The notes under the pieces: model-generated
Database searches by the model: none
What the model saw: only the letters and a program-made list of their open reading frames with translations
Told to the model about the DNA's origin: nothing
Program-made: the position numbers and the translations under genes
NCBI RefSeq assembly: GCF_022458985.1
Contig: NC_061777.1
Location: forward strand, 8,472,668-8,536,667
Origin: Mugil cephalus
Taxonomy: Eukaryota > Chordata > Actinopteri > Mugiliformes > Mugilidae
Direction of reading: 5' to 3'
Length of the DNA stretch: 64,000 nt
In this document: piece by piece, positions 36,977 to 48,357 of the stretch
Layout of the letters: every line of letters starts with the position of its first letter
Position numbering within the stretch: the stretch's first letter is position 1

Positions 36977-38910
36977 GCGTCCACACGGTTGTCGGGGTTA
37001 CGCTTCCAAAGGGACTCTCTCGGAGAGCTGACTGTAAGAGCTTACCCAGGATCAGTCTAGTGTTTTTTAACTCACCTGTATGTAAAGATGTAATGTCTAC
37101 ATACTGATTCAGAATCTGTGCTTTTTTTAATCCTTGAGGATGTAGATAGGGACTGTGGTATTTTTAGCGACACTTGCAGACACCCTGAACTAATTAGATA
37201 GGGAAAGAAAATAATACTTTACACCAGTCTGAAATATTAACAACAGTAGCATTTAAGGCAATATATGTTGATTTAAAATTAAGTGAACCTCTCTGATAAC
37301 TGTAAAGTTAACAGACTTATAATGATATTGCCTTTAAATAAATATCATATCATGTTATTTGTATTATTTATTTATTTACTTGTTATTTATTTATTCACTT
37401 GCAATTATCTACTTGCAATTAATTGTCTGTTTGCATTTAATCAATAATAAAATTATTTACAAAATACCATTAAGTTTAAGTCATTCTCAGAGATTAACCC
37501 ATTGATTCATATGCACAATTTTCCAGGCATTGGTGTTTTAAAACCAAAGAATAAAGAATGAAATCAAAAGATTTTACAGAATTAGCATTAGGCCATATAC
37601 AAGTTGGCAAAAACAGTGTCTGAGGTGTTCTGCCATTTGACCAGCTGCATAACAACAGTGGCATCGTGTCGAATGGCGTCTCCTTGTACTTGTGAGGGAG
37701 GGATGTAAATTCAAACCTTGTGCCACTATTATCTCTATCTTTTCCAAATTACAAGGTGGCTTCTGGGGGGCGGGGATAAATAAATAAGACTGTGTGATAG
37801 CGATGCTATTTCTATTGTCGTCTTGTTTTTGGTGCTTTTGTGATCATGAATGACACAGGTGCTAAACAATAATTACCTGCAGAGTGAGTACTGTGCTATG
37901 CCACAATACTGTATTAGAGTGTAAGCTGGTGCAGGGTACTTTTCCTGTTTGGGTGTGTCCTGCATTGCCGTTTGATGAAGTGGCTGGTAGTGCTGTGTGG
38001 ACTTCAGGACCACCCTCTTCAGTGGTTGTTTCCAAGACACTTTGAAGTGAAGAGTCCACTCCCTCCTCCTCCCCGTGAACGTGCACGTCGGTGGAGCAAT
38101 TATTCAGTTATAAACCATGGGTGAGTCACAGTCAAAGTACTTTGCCTTTCTATTGTGAACAAACTGAATTATGAACAAACGAGCATGACTTCAGCATAGT
38201 TATTGACACTGTTCTTCCTTGTAATAAACCTTTTAAATGCAAGAGAAGACTTACCGTGGTGATCACTTCTTTCTATAGCACATCAATATCCAACATTATT
38301 GACTAGCAGTGAGATGTGAACGCACACGACTTACATGGAGTAACCAATGGGAGCCCTTAACAGAGACACTCTGTAAATGTAAAATGTAAAATGGCCTGTG
38401 ATTGGTGGAAAACTTCACGGGACGATTTTCTTTAAAAGCCTTGGAACACAGTCAGGAGAAAGCACAAAAGTTAGGCGTTCTCTCACAAAATTTGAATTAC
38501 AATAAGCTGACTGGCTATCATTGAATTTGGACAAAATTACGCCAAAATATGATATACCCTGCCTTTAAGTCCCTAATTTATAGGGATTTATTGCTTTATT
38601 ATTATTATTATTAAAAATATTTAAATGAAAACAGTTGTATAACTCAGCAACAATGCAACAACACCCTTGAAGACCATTCTGTGCATCTGTGAACATTTGC
38701 TTAAAAGCCAATAAAAAGAACTGGAAAAGAAAGAAAGACAAAAGGCTCATTCATCCCTGCATGGTTAAATTGCGGTTCTTGGGTCTCTCGGCCACCGTAC
38801 ATTGTGTCCCTAACCGTAGTATTGAACGGAGGGCTTTGGCCCAAAAAATGCTGAGAACCGCTCATTGACTGTATAGGAACAACTGCTGTAAAGCAAGGGA
38901 CAGTCATTAT
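36977..38910. other. Intergenic gap between divergent spef2 and cep78
   Basis: Mostly AT-rich with TTATTTAT runs near 37,360-37,390. No gene, RNA or clear transposon end was recognised. The short ORFs (for example the minus-strand one at 37,862-38,086) resemble nothing that I know. Confidence 0.5.
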
Positions 38911-38926
38911 ATCTATGCTTCAATAG

Positions 38927-39142
38927 GTGGCAGCAGGCGTCTGGATGGAGCCACTAGTGATACACATTGCTGATACAGCGAGGAAGAGAAATAGGCGAGG
39001 CTTTGCTGGTACGACAGCGCCACATTTGAGCGCTCGTTTGCTTTTGTCAACAATAACAGACGTAGCAGAAGTTTTACGACAGTCTCTAAGGACGCCCAGA
39101 GAGCACTGCCACGGATGTAGAGACTTCAGCTACATGTGAAAG
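38927..39142 (+). other. cep78: Possible untranslated first exon of cep78
   Basis: A CpG-richer stretch ends at GAAAG followed by donor GTACAC at 39143. The first coding exon of cep78 has a good acceptor (TTCTCAG) ending at 40054, eight bases before the ATG, so a spliced 5' UTR must lie upstream. This stretch is a reasonable candidate, but a later start near 39,250-39,290 is also possible. Confidence 0.35.
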
Positions 39143-39234
39143 GTACACTGTCTAGTTTCTTTTCGTTTTTTCAAATATGATTTACTCATAAATCAGACTT
39201 TCAGGTAAAAAGTGACCGTTCACAGCACTGTTCG

Positions 39235-39247
39235 GTTGCTAGGAGAC
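39235..39247 (+). promoter_or_regulatory. cep78: X-box-like RFX site near the cep78 5' end
   Basis: GTTGCTAGGAGAC resembles the RFX site GTTGCTAGGCAAC with two mismatches: half-sites GTTGCT and GGAGAC with one base between. It lies about 0.8 kb before the cep78 ATG, upstream of the coding exons, and could be in the promoter or the first intron. Confidence 0.45.
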
Positions 39248-40062
39248 GAGCTTAGCTAGCTAAGGCCACTGGCTCCTGCTAACGTTTAAGTGAACACACA
39301 TCCTTAAAAATAAACCTCAAAACAAGAGAAATTAGCTGAAACAGGGCAGGTGTATCTTATTTTTCACTTTTAAATCCTTGCCAGTCAAACAAGCTATGTA
39401 TCAGCCGGATACCGTTATAGCTGTTGTAATGTTTAAGTGTTGGCTTAAACACCTGATATTGTATTGCTAGTGGAATATTTGTGGAGGAAATACTGATGAT
39501 AAGTTGACCAAGTAATGTTGGAGTAGTAGAGCAGAGCTGTTTTTCAGTTTCTAATATCAGAACTACCAAAATATGTCCTCCTGCAATACAGGGTAGGTTT
39601 AGTTTGATAGCTCCTATTGTTTAACATGATAAACGTTAACTATATGTCCATTTCTTGTAAGAAAAACTTTGGAAATATTAATATATTATGGCTGACATTT
39701 CTGAGCAGGTGACAGAGCAAATATGTCCAAATATGTGTTGTTTGATTGTGAAAGACCACCCCAAAAATGATGCACACTGCGGATCAGCTGATTCATTCAT
39801 TTTAGTTAAATCCAGGACACAAGATGGAAACTGTGTGGGATGCTTTGGTTATTTTGACAGTTAAGTTACACATTGCATGTGTGCAGAAATTAGGACTTGA
39901 GTTGAGACAGTAATGTTACTGTATTCAAAGTCACGAAGACTAATGCTCTGTTTTTTCTCCCCATCACTACTGCAGAAAATCTAATTTCTTTAATGGCCTT
40001 ATCTTAAACAGATAATACTTCGTTTAATGACTACATAAAACATTTTGGTTCTCAGGTCAAAG

Positions 40063-43000
40063 ATGGTTCAAGACAGCGCTCAGATACGCCAGCAGGGTGC
40101 CCAGGACTTTTTGGCGTACTATGACTTTACCTGTGCCAGGCAGGAATTGGTCCCCCTCCCTGCTGTTAAGATGCACCTCGACAAAGGGATGTTGGATTTC
40201 AACGGAGACAGGCTCAAACTAACTGACTGGCCACCTGTTCTTAGCTGTATATCCATCAACAAACACCTGCACCACATTGCAATAAGCAGCACTCACCAAG
40301 CTAGTTTGTGTTCTGGTGATGCAGGTAAGTCAGAAAATCATAACGGAAATCAATTAATTGAAATTAAACCTGATTATATTCTCTACGTATGGTATTGGAA
40401 TATGTGCACGTAAAATGGAAATTCTGTTACCAGTTTTGCACACGAACTTGAATCATTTGTCCATCTGTTTTCAGATAGAAAGTACTATAAGTCTAGCTTC
40501 AGGAGGAAAATCCCAGCCATTCGCTCTAAGGACATGACATTAAAGCTGTGCAAGGCCCTGAGAGAGTGTTTGACTATCTCTTCCAACCTCAAGACTCTGC
40601 AGCTTAATGGACTTCCACTGAGAGAGAGGGACCTCATCACCTTGACAAAGGTACCCGCTGACAGAGAATCTAATGTGGAGTATAAACATAAAAAAAGTTT
40701 TATTGTTTTTGTTCTTTACTTGTTTAGAGACTCTTGACGCAAAGACACCTACAATTTTTTTGTTTCCAAAAACATTTTTTGAACAATTTTCTCAAGCAAC
40801 TTTATTCAAGTGTGAACTTTGATGTGTTGTTTTCCAGGGTTTGGCAAAAAGCACTTCTTTGGAAAACTTATCTCTTGCCAACTGCCCGATTACCGATGAG
40901 GGCTTAGAAGGTATGCACCTTCATATTACTAAAAATTTCCACAAGATTGTACAGTATTTGAGCACACTGCATTTCTTCGTATGTTTCAGTTATCTGCCAA
41001 AGTGTCAAATATTCAAATAGCATCAGGACAATAGATTTCACAGGATGCAGTCTCACCTGGAGGGGGGCAGAGCATATGGCCAACATCATCAAGGTGCAAT
41101 ATCAAATTTTCTTTTCTTTGTTATGTGTTGTCATATCCATTATATGTCCATCTTGGTGCATCAGAAACTACATGGTTGTATGAAAATACAAATTTGTTCA
41201 CAGCATCAGGGAATGCAGAGACATGGTACAGCGTGGGCAGAATCTCTGAGGTATCGTCAGCCACAGTTTGAGGGAATGGGAGGTCTCCGCCGTGTCACCC
41301 TTAACTGTAACACTTTGATAGGGGACCGGGGTGCTGCTGCCCTAGCAAATGAACTTGCTGAGGACCTCTGGGTTAAAGGTCAGTGACTGACTGAAAGGTC
41401 AGAGGAATATGATGAGACAAACTGTTTAACTCGAAGAGTTCAGCTCAGTTTTTTTTTTTTTTCGTTTTTGGACTTGTTGAATAGCTGTGGACCTTCAGAG
41501 GTGTGGCCTGTCCAATCAAGGAGCTCGTCGTTTGCTGGAGGCCCTGAAAACGAATTCTTCTCTATGTGTCCTAGATATTCGTAGTAACCCCTTAGTTGGT
41601 AAGAAGCTTCCTCAACCAAAGCCAAAACATTTTCTACACTTATATAAGTATGACCAATACGATAACTTGGTTTATTGTTTGTCCTTGTGGTATACCATTA
41701 CATTAAAAGATAATTACCATAAAGAACTGTAATAAATTAATAATGTAATTGCTCATGAACGTCTTTGGAAACATGAAACCACAAATATATTTGTTGTTTT
41801 CTACTTTACAGACAAGCTCCTAATAAAAACTATAATAGAGAAAGTGCTAATGAATGCTAACGGACAGTCACCAGAGGTGAGAGTTTGGTGCCACTAGCAC
41901 TATTCAAAGTCTAAGATTATGTGTAGAGATGAAGTATAAATCATACATATACATGCATGTTGTTTAGTAGTTCTTGCTTGCAGACTCCATGGTTTATGTC
42001 TTCTTTATATTGTATTGCAGTACTGTTGGATCAAGCCTGAAACCACTGAGCCACAGAGACTTTCTGGTCCAAAGAGGAGACCACTACCCAGCGCAGTAAG
42101 AGGAAAAGCTACACTGAGGATAGGTAATATACATATTTTTCTAGTGCCTTTCACAAACATGAGTGCCTGTCTGTGATTCCAAATTGTTCAGATAATTGTA
42201 ACAAAAACTTGTGGTAAATATGTAGTAAGATAAAATAATTAGTGTGTTGACAGAATTTTTGATGAGCATTTGGATGACTGAAGGGCTTGAATTTGAGATT
42301 TAGATTTAGCTGAGTGCCTTTTTTTTAACATTTCGTCTTTTTGCCTTTAAGTAATCTGGAGAAGTGGTGAGTAGCTTTGTTACTCCTCCTGAAAAGTGCA
42401 AAAAGAAACTTAGTGTCTAATTGTTTCATATGATTTCAGGTGTATTTACCTTCATTTATATGGTCAAACGCTGTAGATCCTCCCCTCACATAGAGTGTTT
42501 TTGTTTGGGATGTTTAGACTGTGCTTTTTAGATGCAAAGCGCATTGTGGAGTCATTATTCCTTAGCAGTAATTCATGTCCAGTATTGTCAGCTCGTGAAC
42601 AACCCGTGTCGTGTCCTGGTGATGCTGAATGACTGGACATGTTGCAATATGGTGACAAACTCCTCACCAGCGAACTATAATGAATTATACTTTGGGGAAT
42701 TCACTTATTCACCATTAGAAACCATTTGTCAGTGCTCCTAATACCAGTCTTAAAAATCTTTGTCTGTAAATTTCCTTTTCTTTGCTCTTTCTGGTGCAGC
42801 TGCTCATAAGGGTATAGCTCGGGGTGGACGGAGTTCAGGTCTTGACAAGACACAAAAGTCTCGCTCCTCTAATGTGCCTTGGCGTGCTGCTGCTCGAGCT
42901 GGACGCCAGAGGTGAGGAATGGAAGAAATAGAGGAAGTTTTTCATTTATAAATTGAAAACATGTTATTTATACTTTTAAAATGTGATTATCTGATCAAAA

Positions 43001-45732
43001 TCTTGATCTTGACTGACATCATGTGTCGTATGTATCTGTGACAGAGGTCTGCCTCCTGGAGTAACTGTTATAGATCAAAGCTTTGAGGTTAGTTTTCTTG
43101 TGTTTATGGACACTGTAAAGAAAAGTATTGCTCTTTATTACTGTGTTACCAGTGTTTGTACATGTCTCTGATCATTCACTGTGAAATATGTGTGTTTTTT
43201 TTTATTAGGGTGCAGCTACTGTGAAGGTTTCTGTGGACTCATGTTCAGAGGGAGAGGAGGAAGTGGAAGGGAAAGAAGTTGTGATTGAAGTGGGGCAGAG
43301 ACCATCTTCTCTGAATCACCAGGACGTTGTCAGTGGACGGCAGCTTGAACGCATGCAGGTCAGTCACATGAAGCTAAAGTACTTCCTAAAATGGAGCTTT
43401 TAAATTTAGTAATTTTACAAGTCTTCTCATGAAACCTAAACTGTTGACTGAACCACACTCCACACTGTGTTCCTCCACATGCCCTATAGATGGAGCTGAA
43501 AGAGTGTCGTCTGAGGCTGGCAGAGGAGCGCAGGGCCAGACTAAAAGCAGAGTCAAGGCTCATGGAGGTCTAATCTTCAATCTCCAACATGAGATGCTTT
43601 ACAGTTACTGCTTCTTCAAGCTGCCCCTTTATTCTTCCTTTTTCTCATTTCGATTCAGTTTGAGTTGGAGAATGCCCGACTTCACGATGCCAACCGCTCC
43701 CTATCCGAGGCGCTCGCAGGTTCTGCATCAGCACCACCTGCTTTCAGCGCTCTTGAAGATGAGGCGGTCCTCGAGAGCATTGAGAGCTCCTTTACTAAGT
43801 TCCACGCCTTCCTGGACCTCCTCAAGGATGCTGGGTGGGTGGCCGGTACAACATGTCTCTTTTTCATTGGACCGTTTGATGCTGTGGCAAGTGGAAGGCT
43901 TTTATTTTACCACAGAGGTTTCAGTTTCATGATGCGTCTGTGCTCATTCACTGTTTTATTTGTTGATCACTCTCTGACCGCCACACCCCTCATTCATTTC
44001 ATTCATTTCATTCATACTGAATCCCCTTTGAAAGCTTTTTCTACCATGGATCACATGTTGCTGTTTTGATTTAAGCTTCAACATCTGTTTTAGAATTACA
44101 GTATAATTGTTAATCAGTAATGATTTTATTAACTACATTTTCAAATGTTCTTCAAGTACTAGGATTACATTGCTTTTGCTGAATTTACGTGTTATCCACT
44201 ATTTAATTATTTGAACATTAATAATTTTGTTATTTACATTTGATTTGGGCAAAGCCGAATGTTACCTGCATGAATTACAGCATGTGATGATGTTGGCTGA
44301 TTCTCAGTATTTTACTACATCATCTTATCATGCAATTTCTTTAAATTATTTTATTAATTACATCACTTTTCATCAGCCTGGGTCAGCTGGCATCAATGGC
44401 TGGGATTGATAAGTCAGATTTCCAGCCTCTGGGAAGACCCCAGCTCTCCTCTACACTAGGACCGTATTTGGATGATGCAGCCTCCCTGGGGAGAAGGGAG
44501 TACAGGACTGATGCAGTCTCTTCGGTAAGGATATCCACAAATGGTATCTGGGAGACATTAGCGTTATAACGACAGGTGGACTGTTATTGTTTTATAGACA
44601 CATTCAACGACTGATTGTTGTGTTCAGTCATCTTACTGTAGTGGACTGGGAAGGTGTGTTTACTAGGTTTGCATGCCGCAGTCTGTGGATTAAAATCTTT
44701 AACATTTTACAGATTCAACAGACATTTGTTATGACTTTAGCAGTAATAGGAAATGAAAAAAAAATGAGCCTCGAGACGCTACCTTTTATGTGATGAAATA
44801 CCACGCACAGTTATGTCACTAGCTAGACAGCATAATCAGTAAACAGTTTCCTTTCATAATCATTACTCATTTACAGAATGGCCTTTGTCAGAATGGCATG
44901 TTAAACTACACAGACAAATCATTCATCTATTGATATGTTTATCACTTAAATGTTGCATCTTGTAAAGTTAAGATCATCTTTTATGTATCCAGTGTGGAAA
45001 AAAGATCAGTTTGCATTCAAATGTGCAGAAACTGGAGGTAGAGGCCTGTACTGTGAAGGCACCTTGTTTGCTTCTGGTACTTTCCTGCATTTGTCTGTAC
45101 CTCAACAGTGTTTCAGTTTCTTCCTAAAACGTCTGTGAGACGTAGATACACAGTCTTTTCTCCTCACAGCTTATGGTCTAGGTCTGACAGAGACCCAATA
45201 ATCTGGTTTAACGCTGACACTGCATTTTCTTATGAAACTTTCAACTTCTGTCTTTCAGGGAGACCACGTCCTGCCTAGTGCCACCACTGGGGCATCTGAC
45301 CCCACCCCTCCCAGATCTCCATCTTCTGTCAGGACAGCGCTGAATAAATACAGGCTACTAGATGTGACCTTCAGTCAGGCTTCAGGACATGCAGCAGACC
45401 CATGTGTAGGCGAAGGACAGGAACCAGATCAATATTCAAAGCCTGATACCCAGCCTGACTCAGGTTCTGAGCACAGTTTCCGTAGACAAAAGTCCTTTGA
45501 TGAAATTTCCTTTGGTAAAACGTTCCAGGCTCAACCAAGTCGGCCCAAGAGCAGCAGCAGCTCTCACAGAAGCAAGAGCTCCCATGGATACAGCTTCAAC
45601 AACGGCTATGTTCACAGTCACGCTTCACATAGCAACGGGTCTCATGGTGGTTCGTCCGTGAGTGTCAGTGACATCATGAGTGACAAGGCTGAGTCTGTGC
45701 GATCACTGGGGTCAAGGGACAGAGGGAAGTGA
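40063..45732 (+). CDS. cep78: Centrosomal protein of 78 kDa (CEP78)
   Basis: A leucine-rich-repeat protein of the centriole and basal body; loss in human causes cone-rod dystrophy with hearing loss and sperm defects. 15 coding exons: 40063-40324, 40475-40650, 40838-40910, 40990-41093, 41204-41378, 41485-41598, 41812-41876, 42021-42123, 42800-42911, 43045-43087, 43209-43358, 43490-43567, 43659-43834, 44377-44524, 45259-45732. Phase is kept; 750 residues (human about 690-720). The N-terminal half carries the repeats ([50 protein letters not shown] in related form). A short coiled coil follows, then the hallmark [20 protein letters not shown] across the junction 43834/44377. The last exon encodes a Ser/His-rich tail with no clear counterpart in the human protein as I recall it. 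The ATG was chosen because [16 protein letters not shown] aligns with the known N-terminus. Confidence 0.93.
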
Positions 45733-46204
45733 CGGGAGGTCAGTAAGTGAGAGGTTTAGCAGAGGACAGCCAATCCTGAAAGGTTCTCTGGAGCAGATCA
45801 GGTCCCTGGAGGGTCTGTAAGGTCAGTCAGATAATAAATACCTCTGAGCCACTGAGCACCAGAGAAATGTGAAAAAAAAAAAAATCTTCAAGTTCTTTCT
45901 GGCGTTATTTAAGGTTAATTCTTTGATCTCTCTTCTTCAGCCTTAGTTATTTTATTTTAAGGAGACAGCAAGAGAAGTGCTCTCTGATTTCAGCCAAAAC
46001 CAGTAGGATGTTTTAGTCAATGATTGAGACATTTGTGTCAAAAAAGTTTATTTTTTTATATATGTATGTATAGCAACAATTCAGTAAAGTGTGGAAAAAG
46101 AGATCTAACCCCACCTCGGTCAAGTGTCTCAAATCAGGTTTTGTTCAGCATGATCCTGATCAGTTTTTCAAGTGCACAAAAAGGAATTACAATCCCTAAT
46201 GTGA

Positions 46205-46210
46205 AATAAA
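46205..46210 (+). terminator. cep78: Poly(A) signal for cep78
   Basis: AATAAA, 473 bp after the stop codon. Further AATAAA copies nearby at about 45,833 and 46,380 could serve instead. Confidence 0.45.
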
Positions 46211-47780
46211 CATTCACTGCTCCTCCCATGATTTTCTGGCAGTTTTACAAAATCTTTTCTAAAAACACAATACTTTTTGATAAATATTTAATTTGTCGTT
46301 TTTTAAGAGCTTTTACAGTGTTTCTTTTGTATTATTTGACGTTCCTGTTTTATGTTCTCAGCTCATATTTCTGTGGTATAATAAACACGTTTTTCTGAGT
46401 TTTTAAAGATGTTAAATGGTAAATTATTCTGGGGTGGCATTTGACATTCCTGCACATCTTGTGTCATATTGAAATATCCACAACCAAGAACTGCTAGATT
46501 TTAAAGCAAATCTGGGTTTTCTCCAACCTTTTTTTCTTTGTGTGTTTTCCAGTTTCCCCTGTGACTGTTATCCATGGAGCATATCAGTACAAAAAAAAAA
46601 AAAAAAGCATAGTACATGTACTTAGTACTTGTTGGATCTGTATTTTAATGTAGACACCCTTGAAGGATTCATGTAAGCTCCTTCTTGGACACATTTCTGT
46701 TAACTACATGTTTACTGCCTCTTGGTGCTTTGTTCTGAGTGACCAAAGCATATTTTTTTGTGGGTGAGCGTACAGGACGCAGTGTTCTCTTAGAGGAGTG
46801 TGCCTGTTTCCATTACACCAGCGAGCAGCAAAACACAAGTAAAAGCCAGTTCTCTCTCTGCAGAGGTGACGAGGAGTTAATCCAGTGATTTGAAAGGTCC
46901 TCTTGGTGTTAATTAATCTCTTATTCTTTGTCTCACTGAGTATTTTTTCCCCATCTCTTTTTTGTTTTGTTTCGTCTTTTGCAGAGATTTTAACCCTCGG
47001 ACTGAGCGCAGGCGTAGTCGTCACATCTGCTATTTAATTAGGGTCGGCTCGTGTTTAGTTTTACATTTTATCTGCCAGGAACGTTAGAATGAAATGGGAT
47101 ACGGCAAGAGGCACATGGGAAGCACATACAGTTCCTAAAGCTGCTGTTTGGAGACTTGAGAGAATCAGTTTGGAATCAGGTATCCATGGTATGAGACAAC
47201 TTGTGAAACAGTTTGTGTCCTGTGGTTATAGCGACCCATATTACTGTTGGAGCTATTGCAGTGATGGTCCTACAGTAAAATAAGGAACAACTTAAAGTTG
47301 GAAATATGAGCTATGGTACTGTGGACTGATTCATGAATATGTTTTATTCACTTATCCTAATACAAAGTGCGGTAACTAACAGCCATGACCTGCACATAGT
47401 TTTTCTTAAGATTCTTTTGAGTACTTGTCTTCTGTGAATACTGACTATTGCGTGACCTGTTTTTCCTGTGGACCATAGATTCTGACTGTATGTTTTGGCC
47501 GGCTGACAAGCTACAGAATGATTTTGGGGCTGAACACATACCTCTCAGTCCCTAATGTATTGCTTGAGTTATGAGTATGTAAAGCTCTGTACTTTCGTGC
47601 CGTACTTTCCACAGCTTTGCAGCACTTCTCTCAAAAGCAGAAAGTTGAATTCACCAACAAACTTTTGCCCAATTTACAACACAGGTGGATTTAGCTTCTA
47701 TACAGTCCTGTTAAGTCTAGCAACCCCAGGCGCTTATTCTATAACAAACATTTGAATTTTGTGCTGTTTTGCTATTTTCG

Positions 47781-47940
47781 GCTGTGGCTCAGTAGGTAGA
47801 GCGCGTTGTTAGCGAACGGTTCGATCTGGAATGTGCCACATGCCGAAGTGTCCTTGACCAAGACGCTGAACACCCAGTTGGTGTGTGAATGCGTGTGTGC
47901 TAGGTGGAAAAGTACTATATAAAAGCAAGACCATTTACTT
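47781..47940 (+). mobile_element. tRNA-derived SINE
   Basis: The head GTGGCTCAGTAGGTAGAGC (from 47784) is a good RNA polymerase III A box, and GGTTCGATC (47818-47826) is a B box at tRNA-like spacing. The body contains CCGAAGTGTCCTTGACCAAG and ends AAAAGTACTATATAAAAGCA before CCATTTACTT. This arrangement is typical of a widespread teleost SINE-like repeat. It is not a functional tRNA, since acceptor and anticodon stems do not form over the expected 73 bases. Confidence 0.7.
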
Positions 47941-48268
47941 TTATGACTGTTTGTTTGTATGGAAGTGAGCTTTGATAAGATAAGAGTATTAATCTGTCAA
48001 AACAGAATGCACTGGCTCTGAGTGGGTGCACGTTTGAAAAGCTGCGGTGCAGAGCTTGAAATGTTTTCCCAGTCCATAGTTTCAAAGAGAAGGGAAGTGC
48101 AAAGGTATTTAAGTGGCCCCTTTTTTTCTGTGTGAGCGATGAATCATTCACACTTGAGTAAGTCGGTATATAAATGCTAAATTTAGTTTTGGTCACCAGT
48201 TAAGTTGCTCTTTTAACCTGGCTGCACTAAAGTTGTATTCATTCACCATTTTATAAACGCCACAGAAA

Positions 48269-48357
48269 CAATAATTTGGGAAGTCACCATAGCTAAATTC
48301 CCATCTCCTCTCCAGGATGCGTTCATACTGTATGCAGATGACTCCTACATCGTTTGA
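48269..48357 (+). mobile_element. Possible reverse transcriptase relic
   Basis: A short open stretch reads FPSPLQDAFILYADDSYIV and then a stop (TGA at 48355-48357). YADD is the catalytic motif of reverse transcriptases, and hydrophobic residues sit before it as expected. No other RT block was found nearby, so chance cannot be ruled out. Confidence 0.25.

Noticed and set aside
37862-38086. Minus-strand ORF in the spef2-cep78 gap
   Set aside because: 74 codons without known motifs, no splice or promoter context; not supported as a gene.
43429-43932. 167-codon plus-strand ORF over cep78 exons
   Set aside because: It runs in another frame through two cep78 exons and introns; the CEP78 frame is conserved and spliced.
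47781-47853. Functional tRNA gene
   Set aside because: A and B boxes are present, but the acceptor stem and a proper cloverleaf do not form; the tail is SINE-like.
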